Shown: positions 33,529 to 45,800 of the stretch, one piece after another
Numbering within the stretch: the stretch's first letter is position 1
Layout of the letters: the number at the start of each line of letters is the position of its first letter
Assembly: GCA_963920635.1 (NCBI GenBank)
Contig: OY987299.1
Location: 19,484,901-19,548,900, forward strand
Reading direction: 5' to 3'
Origin: Pseudeuparius sepicola
Lineage: Eukaryota; Arthropoda; Insecta; Coleoptera; Anthribidae
DNA length: 64,000 nt
The notes under the pieces: generated by a model
Database searches by the model: none
Told to the model about the DNA's origin: nothing
What the model saw: only the letters and a program-made list of their open reading frames with translations
Position numbers and translations under genes: made by a program

Positions 33529-34679
33529 CCATACGCTTAAATCAGAATTTTCGACCATCAACCCCTTGCAGGTTTTCCGCAATCTTGTTAGGGGTAAATT
33601 AGTTTTTTGCCGATAACAGCTGTATTTTTAATTTAACCAAAAAAATAGCCGACACCATTTTTGTAGGAAAAATGGTGCTCTGCAAATTTGTGTTCTTGAC
33701 ATTTTCTTAAATTTGGCATATATACTATAATAAGTTATATGAAAATAAAGAAAAAAAAAGGGTTGAAATTTGTTTCACATCTAATATCTTTTTTCTACTA
33801 ACGACAGCATGAAATTTTCTTAACAAAAGTCGTTCACTTCAAAATAACCTGTGATATTTGTCTGAACAACTTTTTTCTATGGGCAATAGTTTATTTCCGG
33901 TAGCGTCTCAAAGTTGTGCGCAACGTCTTCTGGCACCTCGATAGCGCCCAAGTACGCGCGCTGTACCTTGCCTGTACCTTGCAAAATTTCCCAAGTTTTT
34001 TTTATACCTTACTGTACTTTGACATATTATTATGTGAAGCCTAATATTTAATAATTGTGTCTGCGCGTCGTAGTTTATGGTACAAGGACAAAAAGTTGAG
34101 TTTTTCGGACGGATGCAGACATCACCGGCCGAGGCACAGTCGAGGCTGGCCAACCGCAGGAGCATGAAAAATTAGTTTTCGTCCCTGTGTCATACAATAT
34201 TTTTTATTTATTACAATACAGTGTGTCCACGGATGGAGTCCCCAAGTGGACAAATGGACCAAAAATTTCATTTTTCGACAAAATGTCATTCTTGATAAAA
34301 GTTTCTGCTTCTCAAAAAAATACAAAAACATGAAATACCATCAAGAATAAACTACCTTTATTTTTAAAAATATCAAAAATTTTACTTAGAAAAGTTGTTT
34401 AGAATTAAAAGAAGTTCCTGACTGTCACTTTTCAAACAAATCAGCCTACTTAGATTTTTTTGATTGCCAAGTGTGAAACTCCTTTGTTTTTAAAAATATC
34501 AAAAACATTTCAAAAGATAGAACCAACAGAAACAACTACTCCGAGGGCTAATACCCCTACCGGCATTGAACTACACCATTGGTTCTCGATTTTTAATGGT
34601 GTAGTTCAATGCCGGTAGGGGTATTAGCCCTCGGAGTAGTTGTTTCTGTTGGTTCTATCTTTTGAATCCATCCACCCAG

Positions 34680-34744
34680 GATTTGCCTACGTCCATCTGA
34701 TGATTTGCAAAGAGGATGAAACCGGTAATGGGCTGGCCGGGATC
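34680..34744 (+). ncRNA. Hammerhead ribozyme motif, copy A (decayed)
   Basis: The core CTGATGA (34697-34703) and GAAA (34718-34721) are present. Stem III is the minimal ACC/GGT immediately followed by A (predicted cleavage after 34727). Stem I pairs GTCCAT (34691-34696) with ATGGGC (34728-34733), then an internal loop and GAT/ATC. Stem II is weakened: TTTG against GGAT. This is the small type I fold used by Penelope-like elements. It probably cleaves poorly or not at all because pair 10.1-11.1 is T-T. Confidence 0.6.
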
Positions 34745-34946
34745 TTTGTGCCTGCAGCGTGTCAGGACATGTCCCAACAAAGATTGCTATATCTTTGACG
34801 TAACGTTGGTGAAGGAAAAAACTTGATTTTCAATGTATATTCCCAACGAAAATCGAGAACCAATGGTGTAGTTCAATGCCGGTAGGGGTATTAGCCCTCG
34901 GAGTAGTTGTTTCTGTTGGTTCTATCTTTTGAATCCATCCACCCAG

Positions 34947-35011
34947 GATTTGCCTACGTCCATCTGATGATTCCCAAAGAGGATGAAACCGGTAATGGGC
35001 TGGCCGGGATC
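34947..35011 (+). ncRNA. Hammerhead ribozyme motif, copy B
   Basis: The same architecture lies 267 bp downstream: CTGATGA (34964-34970), GAAA (34985-34988), stem III ACC/GGT, cleavage expected after 34994, stem I GTCCAT/ATGGGC. Stem II is better here (TCC pairs with GGA around a CAAAGA loop), although the closing pair is still T-T. A G-C closing pair would be the ancestral state. Confidence 0.62.
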
Positions 35012-35237
35012 ATTGTGCCTGCAGCGTGTCAGGACATGTCCCAACAAAGATTGCTATATCTTTGACGTAACGTTGGTGAAGGAAAAAACTTGATCAATCA
35101 ATAACATAATAAATTGTTGTATTGTACAGGGCCATACTATTTTTTTGTTTAATTTATGGTACCGATTACCCTTACCTCCGCCACTGGATACTTTCGCGAC
35201 CTGATATTAGCATTTCTTATGTCACCCTATGATGGTA

Positions 35238-36446
35238 CGAGGCCAACGATAAAGACAGGCCACGGCGCTAACGCATAATCGCTTAGTCACGTGACCAACT
35301 TAGTGCTATTTAATGAAAGGCATTTTTGGAGATAAGTAGAAAAAACAAATTTCGTAACAATTTGGCAAGTTTTCTTTCATCTATTACATTATTGGTTTTG
35401 TGCATCCAAGCTTTCTCTAATTGTTTTTTCAAAATTTTCAACCTGCCTCAGCTGTTTTGGGCCCTCACAATATTTTGGCACTTCTCAAAAATTGTTGGGA
35501 CATCACCTTCCTTTAGCTTAGGTGATATTCTCTATAGGTATTTTCCTCCCACAACACATTTGTCCACTTTAATTATTGTTTCACTTTCTTGAAAATGTGT
35601 TAGCCACACATACTTAAGGGTTTTTTAGAAATTAAATCTGTTGGGATTTGACGAATCCATTTTTGGCGGAAATTTTCATCCCGAGGCAAAACAAATGTTT
35701 GTTATGGCGACACTTTCTTCCTGGCTTTTGTAATATGTATAAATATAATATAAACAAACCCAATATTTGGTATTTAGGTTATTTTTTACGAAATAAAAAT
35801 GAAAACTAACCTCAGTAGGTAGGTATACTGCAAATATTGACGAGGTCTCAGTTGTTCGGCAGCTTGAAAGACCGAATAGATAAACCGTATCGGGGCGTGG
35901 GTCGACAACGAAAATCAACGGTTACAACACTGATTTATTTCGCACAAGGTGAATGGTGAATACAATAAATACACAAACCCGAACGTGGTCAACGGGAACG
36001 GCTTCCAGCTACCCGGACCGTCTGAACTCGCGGATCTCCCGTAAGCAGTTCACCCCTGTGTGAATCAGGCTCCACTGTCCAATACGGTCCATGTCCATAA
36101 TAGTCCATTCCGGAATTCCGGGCTCCCTATTCTGTGGTTCGGGGGAGAATTCTCCTTTACAGCGCTCACGCGTCGGTGCGAGCGGCACCAATACTCTTGG
36201 ACGCCACGACTCCCACCCAGAGGCCATAATAACACCTGGGCGGTTCCCCTCCGCCAGGACACACGCGCACTAGATAAAAACTTGTTTCTAAAATATAAAC
36301 TAAGACGTTTAAAAACTTTAAACATTGAAAACTTCTCAAAACCCAAGCTGCCGCTTTCAGTTATGTGACAAATGACATGTAACGTCTGACTAAGATGGTC
36401 ACGTGATTTTTGTGCGCCAGGGCCTGTCTTTATAGTAGGCCTTGAC
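35238..36446. mobile_element. TIR element with 7-bp TSD
   Basis: Inverted ends share ATAAAGACAGGCC, TGGCGC/CGGCGC and CACGTGACCA (left 35238-35300, right 36383-36446). GATGGTA flanks both sides (left ending about 35236, right from about 36449). The interior has a GC-rich stretch (36000-36270) preceded on - by an AATAAA and GTTGTAACCGTTG, possibly a captured LTR fragment. No domain was recognised. Confidence 0.6.
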
Positions 36447-36653
36447 GATGGTATTATTGTGTACCAAATTTGGTTTAAATATTCTTATTGGTTTGGAAGG
36501 TATAAGAAAAATCAATATTTTTTCAAAATTTAATCACCCTGTATCTTCGAAACGAAGAGTTTTTGGACCCATGTTAATATGAACTTTTCGTCTTATTTTT
36601 ACGAGTAAATTACGCCCCTGAAAGGGTGCCACATAGTTTTGAATCACCTTGTA

Positions 36654-37791
36654 CAGTGAAACCTCCCACAGGCGGACACCAATGGTTCCAACTTTATTGT
36701 CCGTTTATGGGAGGTGTCCGCTTATGGGAAAAGCTGACTGAAAGAATTCACCGAAATAATGACAAAGTATGTTTCTGTATGAATAGTCCAAGAAAATTAT
36801 ACATGAACAAAAAAAAATCTTATCAGGTAGATATTTTCCGGGTTGGTTGTGGGTAGCATCCTGAGTATAACCCCAAAAAATCACCATCGAAGTCATGTTA
36901 CGAGTTACGAGCCCCGCAATAGGGGTGGTTTTGCAAACATTTTTTTGCAATTTTTTTTCTTAAGTGTACATTATTACATTCTCTAGAACTTTCCCTTACG
37001 AAGTTTTTTTTTAACTTCAATACTTCATGAGAAATAGGTAAAAGATCACCACTAGCTAAAGTGCTTTATAAGGGCGAAAAAAAATTCTTTAAAACAAGCT
37101 GATTTGCGTGTAATCTTTTGTATAAGTACTTAGGAGTGCACCCCCAGTTAACCCTGAGAAAATCAGCTTGTTTTAAAGAATTTTTTTTTCACCTTTATAA
37201 AGCACTTTAGCTAGTGGTGATCTTTTACCTATATCTCGTGAAGTATTGAAGTTAAAAAAAACTTCATAAAGGAAAGTTGTAGATAATGTAATAATGTACA
37301 CATAAGAAAAAAAATTGCAAAAAATATGTTTGCAAAACCACCCCTATTACGGGGTTCGTAACACGACTTCGATGGTGATTTTTCGGGGTTATACTCAGGA
37401 CGCTACCCACAACCAACCCTGAAAATATCTACTTGCTAAGAATTTTTTTTCTCAATGTATGCACTACATTGAGTAGGGGTATCATTCCATCTTTATCCTT
37501 TAATATGAATTGTATATTACACCAACTTTATTCCACACACAGGCTGAAAATAAAGCTCTGAATATGTTCCCGAATTAAATAAGTTCGTTCATTAGAGTTT
37601 CGCGTCCGCATATGAGAGTCTTTAATCTATTTCTGGGAAAATTACACTGTCCGCGTCCGTCCAATAGAGAGTCCGCTCGTGGGAGAACTCTTTACATGCT
37701 AAAACGTATGCCTGTGTTTGGTTCTAGAAAAAATGTCCGCTCAAGAGAGACGTCCGTTCAAGAGAGGTGTCCGCTAGGAGAGGTTTCACTG
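36654..37791. mobile_element. Tc1/mariner-Tigger-like element with TA TSD
   Basis: CAGTGAAACCTC ends (36654; inverted, ending 37791) are flanked by TA. Subterminal GCGGACACC/GTCCGCT motifs recur inside both ends. CAGTGAAACCTC is close to pogo/Tigger termini. There is no transposase; a foldback element sits in the middle. Confidence 0.65.
36808..37452. mobile_element. Foldback element nested in the CAGTGAAACCTC element
   Basis: Arms of about 310 bp mirror each other around 37130. The pairs include GGGTTGGTTGTGGGTAGC with its complement, and AAAACAAGCTGATTTGC with its complement. Identity is high, suggesting a younger insertion than its host. Confidence 0.75.
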
Positions 37792-37799
37792 TATACTTA

Positions 37800-39455
37800 T
37801 TTAAAAAAGTAGAAAATTAAGATGACACTTGAATCTGCAATTATTTTGATAGACTTTGTCACCTTGTGGAATAGAACTCCCTGTAGGTATTTGTTTTGCT
37901 CAAATTTGGTATATAGGGGTTCTGTGGTGTCCTGATTAACACTGTGCTCAGATTTGAAACAAAAAAATTGCTAAATTGTTTTATTTGTGAAAATCGAGGG
38001 TAGAAAAACATCGTAGCCAGTCCTGGATTTGCTTGACAACAGTAGGAAGGTCAAAAGACGCGGTTTTTGAAGATCTGTCAAAGGAAGAAAACTTCGGGTG
38101 AATATCTCCAAAATAAAATCATTGAAAACTCTAAACTGGCAATAGCGATTAACAAAATTAATATTTTTTTAACGGAAAATAATAAAGAAAAATGGCTTTA
38201 ACAAAAAAATGTTAGTAGTAATAAAATCAGTGCAATAAGTATGGCTAAGTCTATTTTACAATTTTCATACAACTTGAAGGAATGCACGTGATTCAATGTG
38301 TTCAGCCTTACCACATCTAGGAAACATACTTATCAAGTTCGTTAGCAACTGGATTTTCACAGTTTTGCCCAGCCTTACTAGAAAATAAAACTTTTTGAAT
38401 CAAAAACTGCATATCCGTTACGAATATTTCAGATCTTTCACAAAAGACAAAAAAAGGACAACGATTTTGCAGGCTTTTAATTTCGGATTTCTGAATAAGG
38501 TTATATTATGCTTTTGTGAATTCAATGGAAATATTTTAAATGTCCATGCTTCATTAAAAGATTACCCGAATGTTTCCAGTATTTGATGACGCAATATGTG
38601 TTTTAACCAAATTTCTTTCACTACAATAAAAAAAAGTTGATGAAATAAGTATGAGATTGTAGGTCAGAAGCTACTGTGGCAAATGTATGTATTGTTATCT
38701 CACATTGTACTGATTTAAATAAGCGAGATGAATTTTTAAACCAAGGAAACTTTAGATCCTAGGTAGACACCTCTCTATTATCAAAATTTCAAAAATGTTA
38801 AATGGAAACATTGCTTTTTCTAATAAATACTTGGGGCCAAGAGAATAATATGTCATTATTATAATAATTCTACATTTGTCTATTGAAGAAATAATACAAA
38901 AGTTATCACATTTTTTGTATGCAATTATTGAGGAAAAATTAAAGACACTATCTCAATTTTTTGAAGTTCATTGAATATTGAGTATGTTAATGCATCTAAT
39001 TTAAGTCATTTTAAAAATAGTAGAAAAGCGTTTGACAAAAAACACATTCTAAGTTGAGTAAAACTATTTACAAAAATTGATGATACCTATATACTTGGGC
39101 CCACGGATATTCGTAACTATGCTGCTACACCCTTTATTTATTTCTCCCTCCCCCGTAAGTTCACTTTACATGCGAAAGTGAAATGATCGAGGTGCCCCGT
39201 TGCTAGGTACAAAAAGTGGTTGCTAGGTACAAAAAGTATTGCCTAGCAACGATGCAACGATTATGCAGCAAGGACCTTAAAACCATTAATAAAATATATG
39301 TAGCAACTTGAAACTGGCATCAAATTTAATATTTTCAAATCGATTGTTAATTATATGTAGTTTTGATCAAAAAGAATACGAATTATGCCAAAGAAAAATT
39401 AAGAATGTGTTTATATCTTTTAGTGTCAAATAATGTGGCTAAATAGGAAAGCCAA
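37800..39455. other. Intergenic, no gene recognised
   Basis: AT-rich and without convincing exons. A 19-bp tandem (GTTGCTAGGTACAAAAAGT, two copies near 39209-39246) is followed by an inverted half (GCCTAGCAAC). Confidence 0.4.
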
Positions 39456-39461
39456 GCAGCA

Positions 39462-39535
39462 GTGACCGTAGCGCTGGGTTAAAAGCGTCAGGATAGTAAT
39501 CCATAGGTCTCGGGTTCGAGTCCCACACAAAACCC
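39462..39535 (+). tRNA. tRNA-like sequence (pseudogene or SINE head)
   Basis: A-box-like TAGCGCTGGGTTA and B-box GGTTCGAGTCC are spaced as in a tRNA. A four-pair D stem (GCGC/GCGT) and a Pol III-type T9 run right after ACCC are present. The anticodon arm gives only GGAT-AGTA-ATCC with a 4-nt loop, the T stem has only 3 pairs and the acceptor stem is not complementary, so it is not a working tRNA. Confidence 0.4.
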
Positions 39536-39699
39536 TTTTTTTTTATTTTTTATTATTATTGCTGCATATTCTACTTCTTATATTTATTACTGATTTTAAT
39601 TTTTAGTAATTGAGCAATGGTTATTTGTTATTTGAATATTATTACTCACAATCTAGTCCATAGCGTTTAATTAAAATTACCTATATCTTTTTTATAATA

Positions 39700-39825
39700 G
39701 GAACTGGTCGGAAGCAGGAAAAATATAATACATTGCACGATGCGTAAGCTCTTTTTTGGCCTCGGAGGTTCTCAAACAACCTCCTCGGCCAAAAAAGTGG
39801 ACTTATGCAACTTGCAATGTAAATA
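39700..39825. repeat. Short palindromic repeat
   Basis: CTTTTTTGGCCTCGGAGG is separated by about 11 nt from CCTCCTCGGCCAAAAAAG. The flanks (CATTGCACGATGCGTAAG.../CTTATGCAACTTGCAATG) extend the pairing. The structure resembles the GTACCAAGGCACTGAAG palindromes but is divergent. Confidence 0.5.
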
Positions 39826-40504
39826 ACTATTATTTGTTCGTAAAAAAGATATGACATATAAAGTACCAATGGGACAAAAAAATGAAAAAAAAACATTTTT
39901 TATACAACTTTTATCACTTTTTTCCAACCATATACATACAAGGTAGAGACACAGGTTAAAAGTCTGGAAAAACTAAATATCACTTTCTAAAAATTAGAAA
40001 TAAGTTCTGATTTTAAACAATATCTATATATCTAGTTTAGGTCTCTCCTTGGACGCACACTGTATAAATCCTTACAGACGAGCTTTCCTATATTAGGGCT
40101 TTTCTAAATAAGTCATAAGTTTGTGTATGGTAAAATTTTCTCAATTTAATTTCAAACCAAATTGAAGTCCTCGAGGCAGCAGAAATGTCCTTCCACATTC
40201 AATAATAATTTACCATATTGTTAGAGATAACAACATTTTTATCGCACTCAAATGCCAAGGAAGTGTATGAACCTTTTGTATGACCATAATAAAAATTGAG
40301 TTTTAATAAGTTCTAGCAAAAATCATACTTAAAAGTAGACTGCACTTTTCAGACTTCTATACTTATGACTATACAAATATGTTGATAAAAGGTAAAATTG
40401 ACTACAAATGTCAAGTTAAACAGAAACGCAAAGAAACTGTTATTTTTAAATTATGCCAAATTTTTCTAATGATATTTAGAAAGCTGATGAATTATTATGG
40501 AATT

Positions 40505-40714
40505 ATGTAATCGATTTAATGCTTGTATTTATTGGAGCAAAAGGAGTTTTTTTTTTACTTTTTTTAACCCCGAACTGCCTGACCAGTCAGTGCAATCAAT
40601 ATAGGTCTCTATGTAATCGATTTAATGCTTGTATTTATTGGAGCAAAAGGAGTTTTTTTTTTACTTTTTTAACCGCGAACTGCCTGACCAGTCAGTGCAA
40701 TCAATATAGGTCTT
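40505..40714 (+). repeat. 106-bp tandem duplication
   Basis: The two units (40507-40612 and 40613-40717) differ at only a few positions (length of a T run, CCCCG against CGCG). Both start GTAATCGATTTAATGC and end CAATCAATATAGGTCT. Very recent. Confidence 0.8.
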
Positions 40715-41145
40715 TATTTTATATGTATATACTACTCCCCCAGTTGTTGTATTCAGTATATCCATTTTTAAGCAACCAATACTGTTTGTACACCTTTTAT
40801 ATAGGAAAAAAATCTATTTGTGGACTCTTGTATCTTACCGAAAAAATAATTAGATTTGGCTTTCTTTCGCAAAAAATACTGGGATCTCATTGAAAAATGT
40901 AAATATATCAAAAATGTATTTCATGTTTAACGATCCCAAAATGTGGTATGCTTTGTAATAATAAACGCAGATAACTGACAGAAATACCAAATGCAATTTC
41001 CGTAGAATTTAATTATTAAACAAATATTTTGTATCTTTGCTAGCTTATAAATATTTCCAATTTTTTAACTTGCAGGTGTCTAACTTACACGTAGATCAAT
41101 AATATGTCTCATATTGTTTATTTTCTTCTTTATTTCAATCCTTAT

Positions 41146-42357
41146 TTACAATTTTGTGGTTGTGTCGTCATAATAGGTGATTTTAATAGGTTTTCCTACT
41201 TGTTTTGATGATAACAATTTCATTTTTACCTCCTCCGAAAACTGACTATTATATGGGTTTTTAGAATCAACTATATTTTTTGGATGAGAAAATTTTCGCA
41301 GTATCTCACTTTGTGTTTCATTCACTACGTTCATGATCGAATGAGAATTTCTAGGAGAAATTACAGGTTGAACGGGAAACATGATCATACTGCTTTGTTT
41401 CTGTAGCACAGTTGATTTTGCAAGCTCTGGTTTTATATTGTAAGTGCTATAATTTTCATCGTCACAAATTGTGAAAAAGTTTACAGATAAATTATTTTTG
41501 ATATTCCGCTTAATACAACGATATAAGAAAAATGCATTAATTAAAATTATTATCAACATGACTACTAGTGTCCCAAAAATATTATGATAGTTATCTAAAA
41601 AAATAATAACAATCAATTTAAATAATAAAAACCTAACACTTACCATCACAAATCTTGTGATATTTTTCTGGTGATCTACATGTGATTGTACCATCACAAT
41701 GCAGGGTTTTTCTTACACACATATCATTAAATTCATGTATGTTACATTTGATCATATTTTCAGTACATTGTTTTTGCATTTTTAAACCCGACGTTACTGT
41801 AATCTTTACTTCATCGAAAAACGATTGTAAATTTATGGTGACATTGAATTTATTTTGTATTACTATGGCGGAATATGCAAAATGATTTGGCTTGCTACGG
41901 CTTACTTTGCATATATCAGTGATATTAGATTGAGTCCCCTAAAATGGTGTCTTGCATCATAAAAATACAAAAGTAATTAAAGTCTTACCAATACTATCTC
42001 ATTTAGCAAATAATTTGTCCCATGCTTGTAAATGTCAAATATTACAATAATAAATGCCTCTTTAGGGAAGACTGTGTAAAACTGTAGAATGCATTGAGGT
42101 AGAACGTACTTTGATGTCAAAAATATGGCTGTACTAAAGCTCACAGCTTCATCAAACGGTAAAAATATATTAGTGGTTGTGTTATCTCGGCAGCTTGTTC
42201 TCATATCTACAACTAAACTTCAACACATAAGTATCTAGCATAATAATCGAACAAAAATAATTAAAGATTCTCTTACTCTACTCTTACCTTCATATTCTTC
42301 ATATCCTAATGCAGTTGTGATCAAAATTATTATCGCCATAATTATGACGGTAGTCAT
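41146..42357 (-). CDS. Single-pass membrane protein with CUB-like and LDLa domains
   Basis: The exons on - are 42357-42288, 42206-41989, 41938-41644 and 41594-41146, giving 343 aa. All introns are GT-AG and 48-81 bp. Domains in order: signal peptide (1-19, MTTVIIMAIIILITTALG); a CUB-like ectodomain (about 25-145) with Cys, QCILQFY and many beta-type segments; an LDL-receptor class A-like module (about 150-195) with six cysteines ending HCDGTITC...KIC but lacking the acidic SDE calcium box; a transmembrane helix (about 200-220, LVVMLIIILINAFFLY); and a basic then Ser-rich cytoplasmic tail of about 120 residues. No catalytic domain. I do not recognise an orthologue; it is probably a receptor or co-receptor. 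AATAAA occurs on - at 41122-41117. Confidence 0.78.
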
Positions 42358-42812
42358 CGCTTGATGAATTTGTTAATATTTATTTAGCCCTTTTTTAAAA
42401 TGGCTGTCTAAAAATTGTCAAAGTGACATTTTAATTGAAATTATATACGAGGTACAACGTGAAGGTGTGGGGTTGTCAAGATGGTATTTTTTAGTGAAAA
42501 ATAATTGGCCGTCAAAAGGCATAAGTGACGGGCATTTTGGTGAGAGATCTGTGCAATAGATGGTGCAATTCATGTAAGTAAACTACAAAATCCGATTACA
42601 ATGCAAGTTCTTGCTGGAAGAAAAAAAGGGGATATAAATATTATTGATTATTCTTCCTATTCTTTAGAGATAATGTTTTATTTTGACAGTTTCTTGTGCG
42701 AGAGCACTTTTACATACAACTTATTTAGTTGTGTAGTGGCGTCTAGAACTTGCATCTTATAAAACAAGCTTAAAATATTTTCGAAACTGAGTTAATAATT
42801 TTTTTATGTACA

Positions 42813-45800
42813 CTATTTAAATGTTGCATCCTTAGTATGTTTATTTATAATAATTTTCCACTTTAAGTGCTTTTTGTCTCCTTTTGCCTCAACTTTCTTC
42901 TTTATTTTTAAATTGTTTAAAATCTTATCTTCCTTGGAATCCTGAAAAAGAGTAGGTACTAAATATTCTCCAAACTTTGTATTTTTGAAATATGTTACCC
43001 AAGATGAGTCTTCAACGGAATCTGTTATTACAGAAGACGGGTTTCTTTCTAATATATTCATTGTCGGTTCTTCACATGTTTCCCTCTCTGGAAAAATATT
43101 TGTAATTTCCAATTTGTCTTTGTTTGATATATCCTTTCTTGTATCAAGTGGATTCCGATATGTATCTATAGAACAAAATATTTCATTACTTTGTATGTGG
43201 AGATAGAGAAAACGTTAGAAGTCACTTTCAAAAACAGAAACTTTTCTAAATAGAAGACTCACTCTTTGAAACTTACCACCAAAATCGCAACAAGTTTCCT
43301 TACTTATCGTCACAGCTGAGAAGTCCCTTTTCAACTTGGGTTGTTGCTCTGGTTTGGTTTTTAAAACATCGATTACTTTCTTTATTTCTGTGGGAATATC
43401 CTTTTCGTATTTACAAGCTATTTCTTTAACGGCAACATTGTTCTGATGAACCGTCTTAAAAGTATGTGCTCAAATAATAAAGATAGACAGCTTAATATTC
43501 TCGTTAGTTTTAAGATATAAGTATTTGAAATTTTGTACAAATCCATTCATTCAGGCTACTGAGACCTCAGCTTAGGTCATTTGTTAAGAATGAAAAACCT
43601 TAAAATTTTAGATATTGGTGACCAAAATATGTCGTTTATGCTTAACGTACCCGATAAAACATATTAGTTTCAGTAATATTTTTTCACGCAAGTTTACAAA
43701 ACAAGCAGTAATATCGACAGTAATCAAGTGAACCAGCAAACTTTGACTTGAAATTATTATTATTAGTCTCAAGAACAGACAGAGATCATAATTTGTCAAG
43801 GAAAGCAGATGTTGCCTACTACAATTGGCATGTCGAGTCTGAACCAACACTACACTAAAGACCCAAGCATTGTTATCATTTCATTGTAACGAAGTGGTTA
43901 TGTAAACTACATCCAAAGAAGTCACGTGACTAGAGGTTTAAAATTTCCGGAAAAATTGATCGTCGGAAAAAAACCGTTTTTTTTTCCCGGAAAATTTGGA
44001 AAAAAACGGAAAAAACATTTTTTTTTAATAATACATAATAAAAAAGAAATAAAATAAATATTTTTAAATAAAATAATTTCTATAATATATAATAAAAAGT
44101 TAAAAAGAATTTATGTTTTCAATTTTTTATTGTTGATCAATAAGTGTTTTGTTTATTTAATTTGTTTTAAATAAAGCATTACTATCAAAATATGTTATTT
44201 TTATACTCGTTGAGGTTTTTTCGAGCAAAATACGTAGGTATACAAAAAATATAATTTAAGTGTTTCTTCAACTTTCTTTGTTTATTTTGTTTATTCGATT
44301 TTTATCTGAAATTTTCCATTTTTTCCAATTTTTCCATTTTTTGGGCTTCGGAAAAAAACGGAAAAAAACCTTGTTTTTTTCCAATTTTTCCTGTTTTTTT
44401 CCGTGACGTTAAACCTCTACACGTGACTCAACTCGCCATGATTTATTTGCCTTGGCCAGAGGCCTCGGCAACTAAATTCCATATGAGTCATAAAAAGTTG
44501 AACTTCAGTGCCTTGGTACATAAATAACTATTATGGTGCAGCTTAATGTGCCTATTTTGTTAAACATTTGTTAATTTTTTATTTGACCTAAATACATTTT
44601 TTGTAAAAAAAAAACAGAGTTTGTTTTACTATATTAGGGTTTTTCTATAACAGCCTCCCCCGTCCCTGGATACGCCAATGACATGAATTGCAGAAGAAAA
44701 ACAATATTTTAGAATTACATGATGATCTCTTCAAACAGTTGAACAAGTGAGAATTCTAAACATTATATTTTGGAAGAGTATTTTTATTATACTTCTTTGA
44801 AAACACCTTATTTTTATGTTTTAGCAATAATGAAAGATGGGGTTTTTCGGGCTAGCGCAGGGAAACAGCGCATGGAAAAACTTTCCGTGCGCTGAATAAG
44901 AATACCGAATATATGGCTTTAGAATAGAAATATACAGCAAAGTAAACTAAATTTAAGAAACTCCATATGCTCTCTGATATTCAACATATACCTATTTTGT
45001 ATTCTAATTCGTAAGTGTTTCAATATTTAGATACATTTCTGTAATATTTTTGACGTTCTATTCACCTTATCTGACAATAACTAATTTTCAACAAAGCACC
45101 TTTGAAATAATTTGAGAGTAACCATGGAAACGCATCATACATACCAAACACTATATTGTCTGCATTGTTTATTTTTTATCAATTAAATTTATTATAGGCC
45201 AGGCGACAGGTAGTTCAATAAGGAAATAATTAGTGGAAAGCTGGAAATTGCTTCAATCGCTTTATTTGGACCCAGATATTACTCTCCCAAGTTTTCCCCC
45301 TCGAGCGAAGTCGGCGTTGGCCCTTCTGGCCCTAAGAAGGTACCATTTTTCGTTTTTTGCAAATATCTCCCCCCTTTATCAACAAAATACCTATTATAAA
45401 AAATAATCTAGAATAAATTTGCTACAAAAAAGTTCTTTACCGTTTGTCCTCTAATGTGAACCATTACGATGATACGACCATTCAAAGTGGAGTCCTTTTT
45501 GATTCTTGCGGAAAAGTTATGGAAACAAATGCCATATCAAAGTTTCTACATGTTATAAATATTTGTCAGCATTCCAGGTGCACAAGCTGTTAACTCGTTA
45601 GAAGTAGGTATAACAGCTTTTCAATGTAAACAGCTGTGGCAAAGTACTTACGATTAGTATTATTAGTGAGTAGTATTGACATAAAATCACTCTTCTTCAC
45701 ACCACCTGGCGGTAGAGTAAATGGCGCGTTTTTTTTAAGTGGTGTCCCCAGGAGGCCTAATCCACTGTTCAAATGTCAAAGTTAGTCGATTTTCAAGCGT

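Larger units (their letters stand above)
34508..35096 (+). repeat. 267-bp tandem repeat plus inverted partial copy
   Basis: AATGGTGTAGTTCAATGCC starts at 34595 and 34862 (period 267 bp). The two units are almost identical until CTTGAT, where the second ends (about 35096). An inverted partial copy (34508-34588) precedes them head to head. Each direct unit contains a hammerhead-ribozyme motif. Tandem plus inverted partial units with hammerheads are known from Penelope-like elements and retrozymes. No reverse transcriptase was seen here. Confidence 0.75.

Noticed and set aside
39462..39535. Functional tRNA gene
   Set aside because: Acceptor stem does not pair, T stem has 3 pairs and the anticodon loop is 4 nt; kept only as tRNA-like.
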